Program-made: the position numbers and the translations under genes
Source: Burkholderiaceae bacterium
GTDB lineage: Bacteria; Pseudomonadota; Gammaproteobacteria; Burkholderiales; Burkholderiaceae_C
Assembly (NCBI GenBank): GCA_031256305.1
Contig: JAIRQU010000048.1
Span: 1 to 5,896 of the forward strand
Reading direction: 5' to 3'
Length of the DNA stretch: 5,896 nucleotides
The notes under the pieces: model-generated
Seen by the model: only the letters and a program-made list of their open reading frames with translations
Databases searched by the model: none
What the model was told of the DNA's origin: nothing
In this document: positions 1 through 5,821 of the stretch, in pieces
Position numbering within the stretch: the first letter of the stretch is position 1
How the letters are laid out: the number at the start of each line of letters is the position of its first letter

Positions 1-43
1 GGGCACTTTCTCCTTCAGCTTTTAGTGTAAAAGGAATTTTGTC

Positions 44-238
44 ATGAAAAATTTTGAAAATAATTTCACCAGACAGCAGGATCCGTGTCAAGTTGACGCA
101 TCCGATGCCTCAGCCGCCCTGATTCACGATTGCTGCTTAAATCAACAGATCAGCAAACTTTTGCGGGTCAGTGAAGCCTATTTTTTTCAGTATCCATGTG
201 AGACTCTTGCGGTTGCGCAAGTTATCCATAGTAATTAA
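44..238 (+). CDS. Possible small hypothetical protein (64 aa)
   Basis: A complete ATG-to-TAA frame with a good Shine-Dalgarno-like AAGGA at 31-35, eight bases before the ATG at 44, which is the main reason to take it seriously. The product is mostly polar, has four cysteines (including a Cys-Cys pair in its middle) and aromatic residues in a YFFQYP stretch near residue 46-51. It has no signal peptide and no obvious membrane segment. I do not recognise a family. It ends about 190 bases before psiE and shares the same AT-rich base composition. It could be a real small gene, the tail of a decayed gene, or chance, since stop codons are expected often in AT-rich DNA and 64 codons without one is only moderately suggestive. 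No function is proposed. Confidence 0.38.
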   Translation: MKNFENNFTRQQDPCQVDASDASAALIHDCCLNQQISKLLRVSEAYFFQYPCETLAVAQVIHSN

Positions 239-358
239 ATGATTGGCTATCTGGCATGACCAGACTGTTCTTTACAGGGCCGATTCAGGAAACGGCAAAA
301 ATCCATGCAACACGCGCAGGCCCACCGGAACTTGTAATCGGTAATGACAAGATTCCAC

Positions 359-399
359 CCCCTGTCATACCAAGGACATATTTTGGCGATTGACAGGGG
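359..399. repeat. 9-bp inverted repeat with 23-nt spacer upstream of psiE
   Basis: CCCCTGTCA at 359-367 and TGACAGGGG at 391-399 are perfect reverse complements separated by 23 bases. The left arm contains the perfect Pho half-site and the right arm contains TTGACA (390-395). This could be an operator read on both strands by a dimeric or multimeric regulator, or a hairpin in the mRNA leader if transcription starts upstream. The right arm also ends in the AGGGGA (395-400) that looks like a Shine-Dalgarno for an ATG at 410, so a hairpin would mask it. Confidence 0.55.
362..379 (+). promoter_or_regulatory. Pho-box-like PhoB binding site upstream of psiE
   Basis: The known Pho box is two 7-bp direct repeats of about CTGTCAT with a 4-bp spacer. 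Here the first repeat (362-368) is a perfect CTGTCAT, the spacer is ACCA, and the second repeat AGGACAT (373-379) matches at 4 of 7 positions with the CAT end kept. It sits about 47 bases before the psiE ATG. Established knowledge: E. coli psiE is induced by PhoB under phosphate starvation, so a Pho box here is expected. A -10-like TATTTT (379-384) lies exactly 10 bp after the perfect half-site, the spacing usual between a Pho box and its -10. That fit would require the poor match GATTCCA (351-357) to be the partner repeat. The degenerate second repeat limits confidence. Confidence 0.5.
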
Positions 400-409
400 A
401 TGTATCAAA

Positions 410-559
410 ATGAAAACAACAACGTATGAATGGAATAACACCCAAAAAACTGTCAAAATTCATGAAACGGCTGCTCGCGTATCTGCTTATTATATTGGTT
501 ATCATATTGTCAGGATTTCTGATCCGGACCACCTGGACATTGTTAACCATTCTAATTGA
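410..559 (+). other. Out-of-frame ATG with Shine-Dalgarno overlapping psiE start
   Basis: The only well-placed ribosome site near psiE, AGGGGA at 395-400, lies nine bases before the ATG at 410. That ATG opens a different frame from psiE and runs 49 codons to a stop at 557-559, overlapping the first third of psiE. The peptide (MKTTTYEWNNTQKTV...) is hydrophilic and then reads psiE DNA out of frame, so it is unlikely to be a folded protein. It could be a leader peptide coupling translation to psiE, or the real psiE start displaced by a one-base indel, for example in the A-tract at 444-449. I list it because it bears on the true psiE start. Confidence 0.25.
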
Positions 560-830
560 CGAGCATCCCAATCATGACGATCATGCCATGATAGGCGCCA
601 TCATCATCTGGTTCCTATATTTTGAATTCATCGCACTTATTGCAAAATATTTTGAATCAAAACTTCATTTCCCGTTGCGTTATTTCATCTACATCGGTAT
701 CACGGCCATCATCCGGTTGATTATTCTTGATCATGGAAACCCATCCGGTACATTGATTTATTCATTAGCCATCCTCGTATTGCTGGGAGCGCTTTATATC
801 AGTAACACCCCGTTGCTCAAACGCATGTAG
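426..830 (+). CDS. psiE: Phosphate-starvation-inducible protein PsiE
   Basis: A 134-residue inner-membrane protein of the PsiE family (E. coli PsiE is 136 aa). From memory of the E. coli protein, the signature blocks are nearly identical: WFLYFEFIALIAKYF at residues 62-76, then HFPLRYFIYIGITAI from 81 and RLIILDH to 103. Four hydrophobic segments are visible at about 16-43, 55-74, 84-101 and 108-125, joined by an acidic/His loop (DEHPNHDDH, 45-53) and ending in a basic tail. The biochemical role of PsiE is not established; the family is known for induction under phosphate limitation through PhoB, and a Pho-box-like element lies upstream here. The ATG at 426 is the only start after the in-frame stop at 411-413 before the ATG at 462 (residue 13); neither has a clear ribosome site. 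The gene is AT-rich and uses ATT, TTA and ATA codons freely, unlike its GC-rich neighbours, which suggests acquisition by transfer. It is convergent with the DUF349 gene. Confidence 0.93.
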   Translation: MNGITPKKLSKFMKRLLAYLLIILVIILSGFLIRTTWTLLTILIDEHPNHDDHAMIGAIIIWFLYFEFIALIAKYFESKLHFPLRYFIYIGITAIIRLIILDHGNPSGTLIYSLAILVLLGALYISNTPLLKRM

Positions 831-851
831 ATGTTCTACAAGATAACTATA

Positions 852-863
852 GGGCAAGCGCCC
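852..863 (-). terminator. Weak terminator-like hairpin 3' of the DUF349 gene
   Basis: Read on the minus strand, GGGC-GCTT-GCCC forms a 4-bp GC stem with a tetraloop, followed by TATAGTTATCTTG, which is T-rich but not a clean T-run. It is about 60 bases past the DUF349 stop. It is short, and a Rho-dependent end is equally possible. Confidence 0.25.
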
Positions 864-868
864 CGAAC

Positions 869-893
869 CGGCGGCTCTTTGCCTATGCCGCCG
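869..893. repeat. 7-bp GC hairpin between psiE and the DUF349 gene
   Basis: CGGCGGC at 869-875 pairs with GCCGCCG at 887-893 around an 11-nt loop. No T-run follows on either strand, so it is not a canonical intrinsic terminator, but it lies in the convergent gap where transcription from both sides must end. A 9-bp direct repeat GCGGCTCTT (871-879 and 904-912) overlaps it, suggesting a small local duplication. Confidence 0.35.
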
Positions 894-924
894 CCGTTGG
901 GCAGCGGCTCTTATGCCTTTGCGC

Positions 925-3900
925 TTACTGGCGCAGCAATGCTTTCAGCGCAGTTTGCAATCGCCGGGCCGAGGCGGCGTCGTGCGCGGCAGCCAGCACG
1001 GTGGCGGCGTCCCGCGTCCAGGTGTCGATAGGCTTGGCGTCATCGCGCCGCGTGAGCAGGCTCAGTTGCAACGCGCGGCGCGCGTCCAGATGCTCGGCGG
1101 GCGTGGGCGCTTCGGCGGCCATCTCCAGGCGCAGCAGGGCTTGCGCCGCCTCTCCAGCCGGCGCTGCGGCAAGGGCTTGCTGCCAGCGGGCATACACGGA
1201 TGAGGTAACAGCGCGGCCAAATTCCTGGGCGGCGGGCAGCGCATCGGCTGAACGTTGCTGCCAGGCAGCCAGAAGGCCGGTTAGCGCCTCGCCGTGCGCC
1301 TGCGCGGCCAGCTTGCGCAAGGCTGCTTGCCCGTGTTCCAGCGCCTCGCGCTGGGCGCGGAAAGCGGCATCGCCCAAACGGGGCGGGCGCGGACCATCGC
1401 GCCGGTCATTGCGTCGGTCGTCACGCGCACCGCGCTCATCGGAGCGCGCGCCATGCGCCCCCAAGCGAGGGCCGCCACGCTCGTCGCGCCCGCGGCGGTC
1501 GCCGAACCTGCTCCGGCCTTCGGGTTGCGCCGTGGCTTTCTTCATGCCGGGACGATCGTCACCGCGCATGGCGATCAACGGCTTGGCGGGCTTGGGCGCG
1601 GGTTCCGGCGTAACGGCAGCCGGTTCTGATGGCGCGGCTTGTGCCGCTTGCGCATCCGGCACCGGCGCGGTTTGTGCATCCCCCTGCGCCTGCGCTGGCG
1701 CGCTCTGAACCGTTGCGGGTTCGGCCTGCTGATCTGCGCCCGCATTGGTTTCGCCTTCAGCAACTGCCGTGGTCCGGGTTGATGCCGGTGGCGCTGCCGG
1801 GGCGGGCGTTGCTGACGCCTCCGCCGGGATTGGCGCCGCCGCGTCAGCCTGGGCCGGGGTCTGAACTTGAACCGTCTCGCCGCGCAGCGCGGCTTCCAGC
1901 GCGGTCATGGCATCACGAATCCGGCGCGCGTCGCCGGCGGCGTTGGCCGCTTCAAGCGCCTGGGCGGCATCAAGCACCACCCAGTCGCGCGCGCTGACGA
2001 CGGCCTGGCTCTTTTCGCGCTCAGCGCTCTTTTTCTGGAATGCCTCGTCGATAGGCTTGCGAAAGGCGTCCCACAGCTTTTGCTCGTGCTTGCGCTCCAG
2101 CGGCACGGCGTGCGCCTCGGCCTGCCAGCGCCGTTGCAGCGCCTTGACCGTATCAATGCGCAACGGCGCGCTGGTCAACTGCTGCGCCTCGGCGATCAGC
2201 GCATGGCGGCGCTCGGTACTGCTTTTTTGCGCGGCTTGCAACGGCATGGCGGCGGCGGCGATGACCGCCTTCCAGCGCCCTTGTAACGGGGCAAACGCGG
2301 CTTCGGGCACGTGTCCGCCATTGCGCCAGCGTTCAGAGAACTGTTGAATCTGGCGGCCAGTCAGCTTCCAGTCGGGCGGCGTGGCGATACTGGCCTGGGC
2401 CGCCGTCCAGATCTCGACCTCGGCGATCAACGCCAGGCGCTGGGCTTTGTGCTGGGCGGTTTCGGCGCGCGATTTCTCCAGCCATTCATCGACGAAACGG
2501 TGCGCGGCATTGCACGCACGGTCGAACCGCTTCCACAGCGCCAGATTGGGCGCGCCGCCCGCGTCGGCTACCTTCCATTCCTCGCGCAATTTGCGGATGG
2601 CATCTTGCAACTTGCGGCCCGTGAATGCGGGGATCAAATCGCCCGCGTGCTGACCGGGTTGCGGTTCATCGGCGCTGGCGGCAGGCTGCGGCGTTTCGGC
2701 GGCTGCCTGTGCAGCGGCCTCGGCGGGCGCCTGGTCGATTGCCTCGGCGAGCGTTTCGGCAACTGTTTGGGCAGACGTTTCAACGCTTGCTTCGGCAGGC
2801 GTTACGGGGGCTGCTTCGGGCACCGCGGCAGCTTGAGCGCTGGCCTCCGCTGCCCTCGGCGTGTCAGCCACTGGACTTTCGGACGCTTGCACGGCAACCT
2901 GCACCGGTTGCGGCGCGGTCTGCGCGCCCTGCTCCGGCTGGCTTTCCGCTGCGTTCCCAAGCTTGTCCGCAGTCTTGCGCACTTTGCGCCTGACCAGCAG
3001 CGCCTCGGCGCGAACGACAAGCTGCTCGCGCAACTGGTCGGCGCTCCAGCGTTGCCAGCCTTGCAGCTCGCCCGCGGATACCAGCGTGGCATGCACGCGC
3101 GCGGCCAGCGTGTCGTCGATCAAACGCCCGTGTGTCTTGAGCGACTGGCGCAGCGCCTGCGTGGCGCTGTGCATGTTCTTGGTGTGGCCGCTGGCAACGG
3201 CTTGTTCGAGCAGCATCACGCCCGCTTCCACCGCCTGGGTAGCGGCGGCGATTTGTTCGGGCGCGGGCGGGGCGGGCTTGGGTTTGGCGGGCTTGGCCGT
3301 TTCCGCCGCTTCGGCCGCAGCGGCCCGCGCGCGGGCGATTTCATCGGCCCAGACCGGTACCGGCGGCAGCGGCGCGGCGCCATCAGCGGCGGCGGTCACC
3401 GCCAAGTCCAGGGCGCTGGCAAACGCTTCCCACACCGCCGTCAACTGGGTTTGCGCGCTTTCGAGCTGCGGCGGATAGCGCAAATCGACGCTGGGCCACT
3501 GCGCGTCTGCCGCAATCGACGCGGCCTGTTCGCCCCAGTGCTGAACATCGGCGGTCAGCACGGCGCGCGTGTCCTGCGCGCCGCGCCACGGCTTGGTCGA
3601 AAGCAGTTCGATGCGCTGCGCCAGCAGCACCGCCGCCTCGCACTGCACCGAGACGCGCTTTTGCAGATCTTCGATCTGGTTGGAACGCTCGATCAGCCGC
3701 TCGCGCAGGCCCGCCAGCGGTTCGCGCGAAAGCGGCGCGCCAGCCTTGGCCGCGTCGCGCTGCCAGGCCAGCGCGTCGGCGATGTTCAGGCGCGCCAGAT
3801 CCAGCCGCGCCTGCGCCTTGACCGCCCATTCGTCGGCCACGGCTTCCTGGCTGCGCTCGCGTCGCAGTTCGTCGAGCTTTTCACGCAACGGCCTGGCCGC

Positions 3901-4107
3901 GCCTTTGTCCTTGGCCGCCAGTTCCTTATAGACGGCGTGCATTTGTTCGGGCGCTGGATTGGCGGCCAGCCATGCGCGCAAGCGCTGGGCGCGTTCGCCC
4001 GACGTGGCGGCGGAAAACACCCCGCCCGTGAGCGCATCAAGCGGATGCCCGGATGATGCGGGGGCTGGAGTTTCGGGTACAGACGTGGCGGATTCGAGTT
4101 CGCTCAT
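925..4107 (-). CDS. Large DUF349-domain protein (about 1060 aa)
   Basis: A long, Ala-rich, probably cytoplasmic protein; no signal peptide or membrane segment is seen. Numbering from the ATG at 4107, an N-terminal helical region (about 1-378) is followed by an Ala/Pro/Glu/Gln linker (about 379-490). A first DUF349-type unit at about 491-547 has LREEWK and LWKRFDRACNAAHRFVDEW, and a second at about 655-702 has LQRRWQAEA and KLWDAFRKPIDEAFQKK. The W...LW.xF pattern is typical of DUF349. A second Ala/Pro/Gln linker (about 746-852), an Arg/Asp/Gly-rich patch (about 855-913) and a helical tail (about 914-1060) end it. The function of DUF349 is not established; the basic patch makes nucleic-acid or ribosome binding a reasonable guess only. 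The frame can be extended to a TTG at 4146 (13 more residues), but I prefer ATG 4107, where the acidic MSELES begins. Neither start has a strong ribosome site. Stop is TAA at 925-927. Confidence 0.88.
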   Translation of the reverse strand: MSELESATSVPETPAPASSGHPLDALTGGVFSAATSGERAQRLRAWLAANPAPEQMHAVYKELAAKDKGAARPLREKLDELRRERSQEAVADEWAVKAQARLDLARLNIADALAWQRDAAKAGAPLSREPLAGLRERLIERSNQIEDLQKRVSVQCEAAVLLAQRIELLSTKPWRGAQDTRAVLTADVQHWGEQAASIAADAQWPSVDLRYPPQLESAQTQLTAVWEAFASALDLAVTAAADGAAPLPPVPVWADEIARARAAAAEAAETAKPAKPKPAPPAPEQIAAATQAVEAGVMLLEQAVASGHTKNMHSATQALRQSLKTHGRLIDDTLAARVHATLVSAGELQGWQRWSADQLREQLVVRAEALLVRRKVRKTADKLGNAAESQPEQGAQTAPQPVQVAVQASESPVADTPRAAEASAQAAAVPEAAPVTPAEASVETSAQTVAETLAEAIDQAPAEAAAQAAAETPQPAASADEPQPGQHAGDLIPAFTGRKLQDAIRKLREEWKVADAGGAPNLALWKRFDRACNAAHRFVDEWLEKSRAETAQHKAQRLALIAEVEIWTAAQASIATPPDWKLTGRQIQQFSERWRNGGHVPEAAFAPLQGRWKAVIAAAAMPLQAAQKSSTERRHALIAEAQQLTSAPLRIDTVKALQRRWQAEAHAVPLERKHEQKLWDAFRKPIDEAFQKKSAEREKSQAVVSARDWVVLDAAQALEAANAAGDARRIRDAMTALEAALRGETVQVQTPAQADAAAPIPAEASATPAPAAPPASTRTTAVAEGETNAGADQQAEPATVQSAPAQAQGDAQTAPVPDAQAAQAAPSEPAAVTPEPAPKPAKPLIAMRGDDRPGMKKATAQPEGRSRFGDRRGRDERGGPRLGAHGARSDERGARDDRRNDRRDGPRPPRLGDAAFRAQREALEHGQAALRKLAAQAHGEALTGLLAAWQQRSADALPAAQEFGRAVTSSVYARWQQALAAAPAGEAAQALLRLEMAAEAPTPAEHLDARRALQLSLLTRRDDAKPIDTWTRDAATVLAAAHDAASARRLQTALKALLRQ
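1369..1545 (-). other. Arg/Asp/Gly-rich segment of the DUF349 protein
   Basis: Residues about 855-913 carry many Arg next to Asp and Gly: RSRFGDRRGRDERGG, then ARDDRRNDRRDG and PRPPRLGD. The composition resembles the RGG/RD-rich disordered tails of RNA-binding proteins such as some DEAD-box helicases and RNase E. This similarity is compositional only. The Asp residues partly balance the charge. Confidence 0.6.
1552..1872 (-). repeat. Low-complexity Ala/Pro/Gln linker-coding DNA, second linker
   Basis: This encodes residues about 746-852, rich in Ala, Pro, Gln and Thr, with imperfect AQA, APA and PAP units and ending in PEPAPKPAKP just before the basic patch. No strictly periodic tandem repeat is visible. 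It separates the DUF349 units from the Arg-rich segment. Confidence 0.55.
2638..2973 (-). repeat. Low-complexity Ala/Glu/Gln linker-coding DNA, first linker
   Basis: This encodes residues about 379-490 of the DUF349 protein, dominated by Ala, Glu, Gln, Pro, Thr and Ser, with imperfect repeats of the AEA, AQAAA and VAET kind. On the + strand it shows recurring CTTCGGCG/GTTTCGGC-like units spaced irregularly. Such TolA-like stretches are usually extended or helical spacers and vary in length between strains by slippage. Confidence 0.6.
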
Positions 4108-4313
4108 CTTAGGATCGCGGAAAGGAAATGTAGAAATGGAAGTCAATACAGGCGTAAAGACCTCTTGCGCGTGTTTGCGCGCGACTGTGTATTTTCGCTG
4201 GTATTGGGCGATTTGGATACCCGGCGGCGATACAAATTAACGCGCCCGCCAATGCCGGGAACAACGCCGCCATTGACCGCCGATACCGACAAGCATCTTT
4301 ATCCGCCCCTCCC
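4108..4313. other. Non-coding stretch upstream of the DUF349 gene
   Basis: No gene is supported here. It must contain the DUF349 gene's leader and probably its promoter, read on the minus strand. TTGACT (4146-4141) is a fair -35 but lacks a good -10 at the right distance, and TTTACG near 4160 is no better. No convincing promoter, RNA gene, or strong hairpin was found. Confidence 0.45.
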
Positions 4314-4505
4314 ATGAACCGCAATCTTTGGCTGCCGGCGCTCTGTCAGGGGTTGTTTCTGACCAACAACACTGGCTTGACCGCCATCAAGAGGTTGGTG
4401 GCGCTGGCCTCAACGCTGCCGTGCGCGCTGGCGGTAACGCAGCGCAACTTCTGGCGGAAAACCTGTACGGCAGCGCCGGGAACGTTTAAAACCGCCGTGC
4501 CTTAA
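4314..4505 (+). pseudogene. Decayed 5' remnant of an MFS transporter gene
   Basis: The 63-residue frame begins MNRNLWLPALCQGLFLTNN, which I recognise from memory as the typical N-terminus and first membrane helix of a family of MFS permeases in beta- and gammaproteobacteria, where intact genes encode roughly 400 residues. After GLTAIKRLVALA the similarity breaks. A later TQRNFWRKT resembles the basic loop after the second helix (QRxFGRK in relatives), which suggests that a piece between them was lost in frame. Almost the whole transporter is missing, there is no Shine-Dalgarno before the ATG, and Lys replaces a helix position, so this is very probably not functional. Its TAA (4503-4505) overlaps the waaA stop in a shared TTAA, so the gene seems to have been cut off against waaA. 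Alternative: a chance ORF in GC-rich DNA, which the N-terminal match argues against. Confidence 0.5.
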
Positions 4506-5800
4506 ATCTCCAGCAGCCACCCCAGCGCCTGTGCCATGCGCTCTGCCGCGCCGCGCTGGCTGGCGGCAAAGGCGCGGGCGGCTTGCGCCATCGCGCTGTG
4601 TCGCGCCGGGTCTTGCAACAGAGCCACGGCCTGTGCTACGGCGTCGGCCGTATTGGATGCGCGCCGGGCCGCGCCCGCGGTTTGCGCCAAGCGCGCGGCT
4701 TGGTCAAAGTTGAAGGTGTGCGGCCCCATGACGACCGGGCAACCGCAGGCGGCGGCCTCGATCAGGTTCTGGCCGCCCAGCGGCGCAAAGCTGCCGCCCA
4801 GCAGCGCCGCGTCGGCCAGGGTGTAATAAGCGGCCATTTCACCCAGACTGTCGCCCAGCCAGATGGCGTTTTCACCCGCGGCGGGCGGCATGTCATCGGG
4901 CCAGCCGCTGCGGCGGCTGACCGACCAGCCCGCCGCGCGAATCAGATCGGCCACGGCGTCGAAACGCTGCGGGTGGCGCGGCACGATCAACCATTGAATA
5001 TCGGCGCGAGCTTGCGCGCGGATAGCGTCGAGCAGCAGAGCCTCCTCACCCTCGCGCGAGCTGGCCAACATCACCACGGGCTTTGCCAGGTTGTGCCGCT
5101 CTCGCCAAGCCAGGCCGCGTGCCACGGCATCGGCATCGGGCACGGCGTCGAACTTGAGATTGCCCAGCACGGCGACGTTGCGCGTCCCGGCCTGACGCAG
5201 GCGGTCGGCATCGGCTTCGGTTTGCGCCCAGGCAGCAGACAGCCCAGCATAGACCGGACGCAGCAGGGCCGCCGCGCACCGCGCGCCGCGCAGCGACTTG
5301 TCCGAAAGGCGCGCATTGGCCAGCGCGATGGGCACGCCCGCGCGGCGGCCTTGGCCGATCAGGTTGGGCCAGACTTCGGTTTCCATCAGCACGCCCGCGT
5401 CGGGCCGGAAGTACGCAAAAAAGCGCCGCGTGGCGGCGGGCGTATCCCACGGCTGCCAGACCTGCGCGTCGCCCGCGCGCAACAGCTTGCCGCCTTCCGC
5501 GCGCCCGGTGGCGGTGCCGTGCGTAAGCAGCAGCCGCATCTGTGGCCAGCGCGCGCGCAGCGCGGCCAGCAAAATGGCCGCCGCCCGCGTCTCGCCCAGC
5601 GACACGGCATGAATCCAGATCAGCGGCTGCCCCTGGGCCGCATCCGCTGCGGGGCGCGGCTGGACGTAATGCCCGAACCGTTCGGGAACAGCTTGCAGAT
5701 AGCCCGGCTCGGCTCGGCCCCGGCGGCGCAGCTTGCGCAGCAGCAGCGGTTGCGCGGCCCAGACGGCCAGGTCGTAGAACCGCTGCGCCAGGCCGGTCAT
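4502..5800 (-). CDS. waaA: 3-deoxy-D-manno-octulosonic acid (Kdo) transferase
   Basis: WaaA (KdtA) transfers Kdo from CMP-Kdo to the lipid A precursor (lipid IVA) at the cytoplasmic face of the inner membrane, the first step of LPS core assembly. The 432 residues match the usual ~425. An N-terminal hydrophobic/basic stretch (about 8-28, QPLLLRKLRRRGR) acts as the membrane anchor region. WIHAVSLGE at 62-70 carries the conserved glutamate (Glu70) taken as general base in the family. METEVWPN is at 139-146 and GNLKFD at 213-218. SSREGEE is at 247-253 and HPQRF at 276-280. The C-terminal donor-site block GGSFAPLGGQN is at 335-345, followed by GPHTFNF at 359-365. All key motifs look intact. The ATG at 5800 fits the family N-terminus, though the preceding bases show no strong Shine-Dalgarno; the upstream gene ends 21 bases before, so translational coupling in one operon is likely. 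Whether it adds one, two or more Kdo residues cannot be read from sequence. Confidence 0.96.
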   Translation of the reverse strand: MTGLAQRFYDLAVWAAQPLLLRKLRRRGRAEPGYLQAVPERFGHYVQPRPAADAAQGQPLIWIHAVSLGETRAAAILLAALRARWPQMRLLLTHGTATGRAEGGKLLRAGDAQVWQPWDTPAATRRFFAYFRPDAGVLMETEVWPNLIGQGRRAGVPIALANARLSDKSLRGARCAAALLRPVYAGLSAAWAQTEADADRLRQAGTRNVAVLGNLKFDAVPDADAVARGLAWRERHNLAKPVVMLASSREGEEALLLDAIRAQARADIQWLIVPRHPQRFDAVADLIRAAGWSVSRRSGWPDDMPPAAGENAIWLGDSLGEMAAYYTLADAALLGGSFAPLGGQNLIEAAACGCPVVMGPHTFNFDQAARLAQTAGAARRASNTADAVAQAVALLQDPARHSAMAQAARAFAASQRGAAERMAQALGWLLEI

Positions 5801-5821
5801 GGCAAGCCGGTCAACTTGGGT

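Larger units (their letters stand above)
239..425. other. AT-rich intergenic leader upstream of psiE
   Basis: This stretch between the small ORF and psiE has no convincing gene; open frames on both strands here are short and overlap psiE out of frame. It holds the psiE control elements listed separately: a Pho-box-like direct repeat, a 9-bp inverted repeat, and three copies of the TGTCA/TGACA core at 345-349, 363-367 and 391-395. A perfect -35-like TTGACA lies at 390-395, but the bases 15-19 further on (such as AAAACA) are a poor -10, so no sigma-70 promoter can be called with confidence. TATTTT at 379-384 is the better -10 candidate. Confidence 0.5.

Noticed and set aside
87..97. Short perfect palindrome GTCAAGTTGAC inside the small ORF
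   Set aside because: Eleven bases with a one-base centre is expected by chance and has no positional relation to a promoter.
390..418. Sigma-70 promoter with TTGACA as -35
   Set aside because: The hexamers 15-19 bases downstream match TATAAT poorly (for example AAAACA), and a start there would leave psiE nearly leaderless.
247..571. Minus-strand open frames of 68-69 codons overlapping the psiE leader and start
   Set aside because: They overlap the control region and psiE, have no ribosome site and no recognisable product.
1001..1708. + strand open frame of 235 codons rich in Ala, Ser, Arg and Cys
   Set aside because: Composition is that of a GC-rich shadow frame inside the DUF349 gene, with no family resemblance.
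2690..2830. Recurring TTCGGCG-like units that could be taken for a repeat array
   Set aside because: Spacing is irregular and follows codons of an Ala/Glu linker; there are no conserved repeats with unique spacers, so it is not a CRISPR array.
2311..4056. Long + strand open frame of 581 codons opposite the DUF349 gene
   Set aside because: It is rich in Arg, Gly, Leu and Phe with no domain pattern, the usual mirror of a GC-rich Ala-rich gene; the minus-strand frame has recognisable DUF349 motifs and runs the full length.
4277..4474. Second open frame across the transporter relic, reading DQQHWLDRHQEVGGAGLNAAVRAGG...
   Set aside because: It looks protein-like because of Ala/Gly/Leu richness, but it has no start codon and no recognised family, and it competes with the frame that has the MFS N-terminus.
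5298..5612. Several open frames of about 60-135 codons on both strands within waaA
   Set aside because: All lie inside waaA, whose own frame holds every family motif; the others are Arg/Ala/Pro-rich shadows.
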